Shown in pieces: positions 63,480 to 64,000 of a DNA stretch of 64,000 bases (positions are counted from its first letter, which is position 1; every line of letters begins with the position of its first letter). The DNA comes from Marinicauda algicola (lineage in GTDB: Bacteria > Pseudomonadota > Alphaproteobacteria > Caulobacterales > Maricaulaceae), in assembly GCF_017161425.1 (NCBI RefSeq), contig NZ_CP071057.1, positions 186,001 to 250,000 of the forward strand. The letters run 5' to 3'. A model generated the notes under the pieces. The model saw nothing but the letters and a program-made list of their open reading frames with translations, ran no database searches and was not told the origin of the DNA. The translations under genes and the position numbers were made by a program.

Positions 63480-64000
63480 TCACAGACCCGCTGCGCGTGC
63501 GTCCTCCAGCTCCGGTTCCGGCTTCTCCGCGAGCACGCTGGTCCGGCGTTCCTCGCCGGAATACCCCTGATGCGAACGCCGGCGCCGGTCGGGGCCGAAG
63601 AAGTTCTTCGTCTTCACGAAGGGGCGCGGATCGTTGATGCAGGCGGAAATCTTCCGGTAGAGCTCGATGGCGTTGATCGGTTTGGCGCAGATCTCGGTCA
63701 CGCCGGCATCGCGGGCCCGTGCGATGCGCGAACGCTCGGTATAGGCGGTCAGCAGGATGATCGGCACGAAGCGGTTGTGGCTGTCCTTCGCGGTGCGGAT
63801 CATGCGGGTGAATTCGAGCCCGTCGAGCAGGTCCATCTGGTAGTCCAGGATGACGATGTCGATCGCATCCTCGCGTGCGATGTTCAGGCCTTCGGCCGGA
63901 TCGCGGGCCTCGAAGGTGTGCACGATCCCGAAGCCGCGCAGCATGGTGCGCACGATGTGGATCATGTGCACGTTGTCGTCGACGATGAGGACGCTGAGCC
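63480..64000 (-). CDS. Paralogous single-domain response regulator, cut by the window edge
   Basis: About 172 residues are visible, starting inside the receiver (LSVLIVDDNVHMIHIVRTML) and continuing past the right edge. Phosphoacceptor Asp (VILDYQMDLLDG), Thr (LLTAYTERSR) and Lys (CAKPI) are present. The C-terminal extension PRPFVKTKNFFGPDRRRR and GEERRTSV mirrors that of the neighbour at 62706-63245, and the receiver core is highly similar, so the two arose by duplication. The 5' end lies outside the window. Confidence 0.88.
   Translation of the reverse strand, partial: LSVLIVDDNVHMIHIVRTMLRGFGIVHTFEARDPAEGLNIAREDAIDIVILDYQMDLLDGLEFTRMIRTAKDSHNRFVPIILLTAYTERSRIARARDAGVTEICAKPINAIELYRKISACINDPRPFVKTKNFFGPDRRRRSHQGYSGEERRTSVLAEKPEPELEDARAAGL

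Overview
The window is a GC-rich, gene-dense chromosomal segment of an alphaproteobacterium. Gene content and gene order point to the Caulobacterales/Maricaulales side (Hyphomonadaceae- or Maricaulaceae-like). The clues are a PleC-type kinase of 842 residues, TTAA-N7-TTAA boxes of the CtrA type upstream of flgB and ftsZ, GANTC (CcrM-type) sites in the ftsZ leader, the cycHJKL order of the cytochrome c maturation genes, and remains of a Rhodobacter-type gene transfer agent. The genus assignment is inference.

Layout. 1-3.1 kb: end of a small unknown gene, then flagellar genes (fliO-fliP leftward, flgB-flgC-fliE rightward). 3.1-11.7 kb: metabolic and miscellaneous genes: a fused 5-oxoprolinase/hydantoinase, a TerB/J-domain protein, a small membrane protein, a DUF305 protein, a secreted intradiol dioxygenase, an EamA transporter and an AmpD-like amidase. 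11.76-12.16 kb: RNase P RNA. 12.4-30.9 kb: a complete division and cell-wall (dcw) cluster, mraZ-rsmH-ftsL-ftsI-murE-murF-mraY-murD-ftsW-murG-murC-murB-ddl-ftsQ-ftsA-ftsZ, mostly with overlapping stop/start codons. 31-37 kb: lpxC, bamD, recN, ligA. 37.2-40.4 kb: a collapsed gene transfer agent (GTA) locus in which a terminase small subunit gene and the first third of the large terminase are joined out of frame to the last ~760 codons of the tail protein gene g15. 40.5-57.7 kb: a J-domain chaperone, a PepSY-RR-HK set resembling feuN-feuP-feuQ, an unknown 446-aa protein, a methyltransferase, ccmI-ccmE-ccmF-ccmH, a hydrolase-OsmC fusion, a DegP-type protease, a second RR-HK pair and glnE. 57.8-59.9 kb: an EF-hand protein, an ECF sigma factor, a membrane anti-sigma candidate and a metal-resistance-type protein. 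60.1-64 kb (leftward): the PleC-type kinase and two paralogous single-receiver proteins with a conserved basic tail, the second cut by the window edge.

How it fits together. Most of the window is conserved housekeeping: envelope synthesis and division (dcw, lpxC, bamD), flagellum assembly, cytochrome c maturation and periplasmic protein quality control. The less ordinary material is regulatory or degenerate. It comprises the layered control region of ftsZ (LexA-type box, two GANTC sites, CtrA box, palindrome), a LexA-type box plus three MraZ boxes before mraZ, 11-bp direct repeats before both two-component operons, the GTA deletion junction, the PleC/receiver cluster, and two ~110-bp palindromic intergenic elements with matching ends. 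I saw no tRNA, rRNA, CRISPR array, insertion sequence or replication origin.
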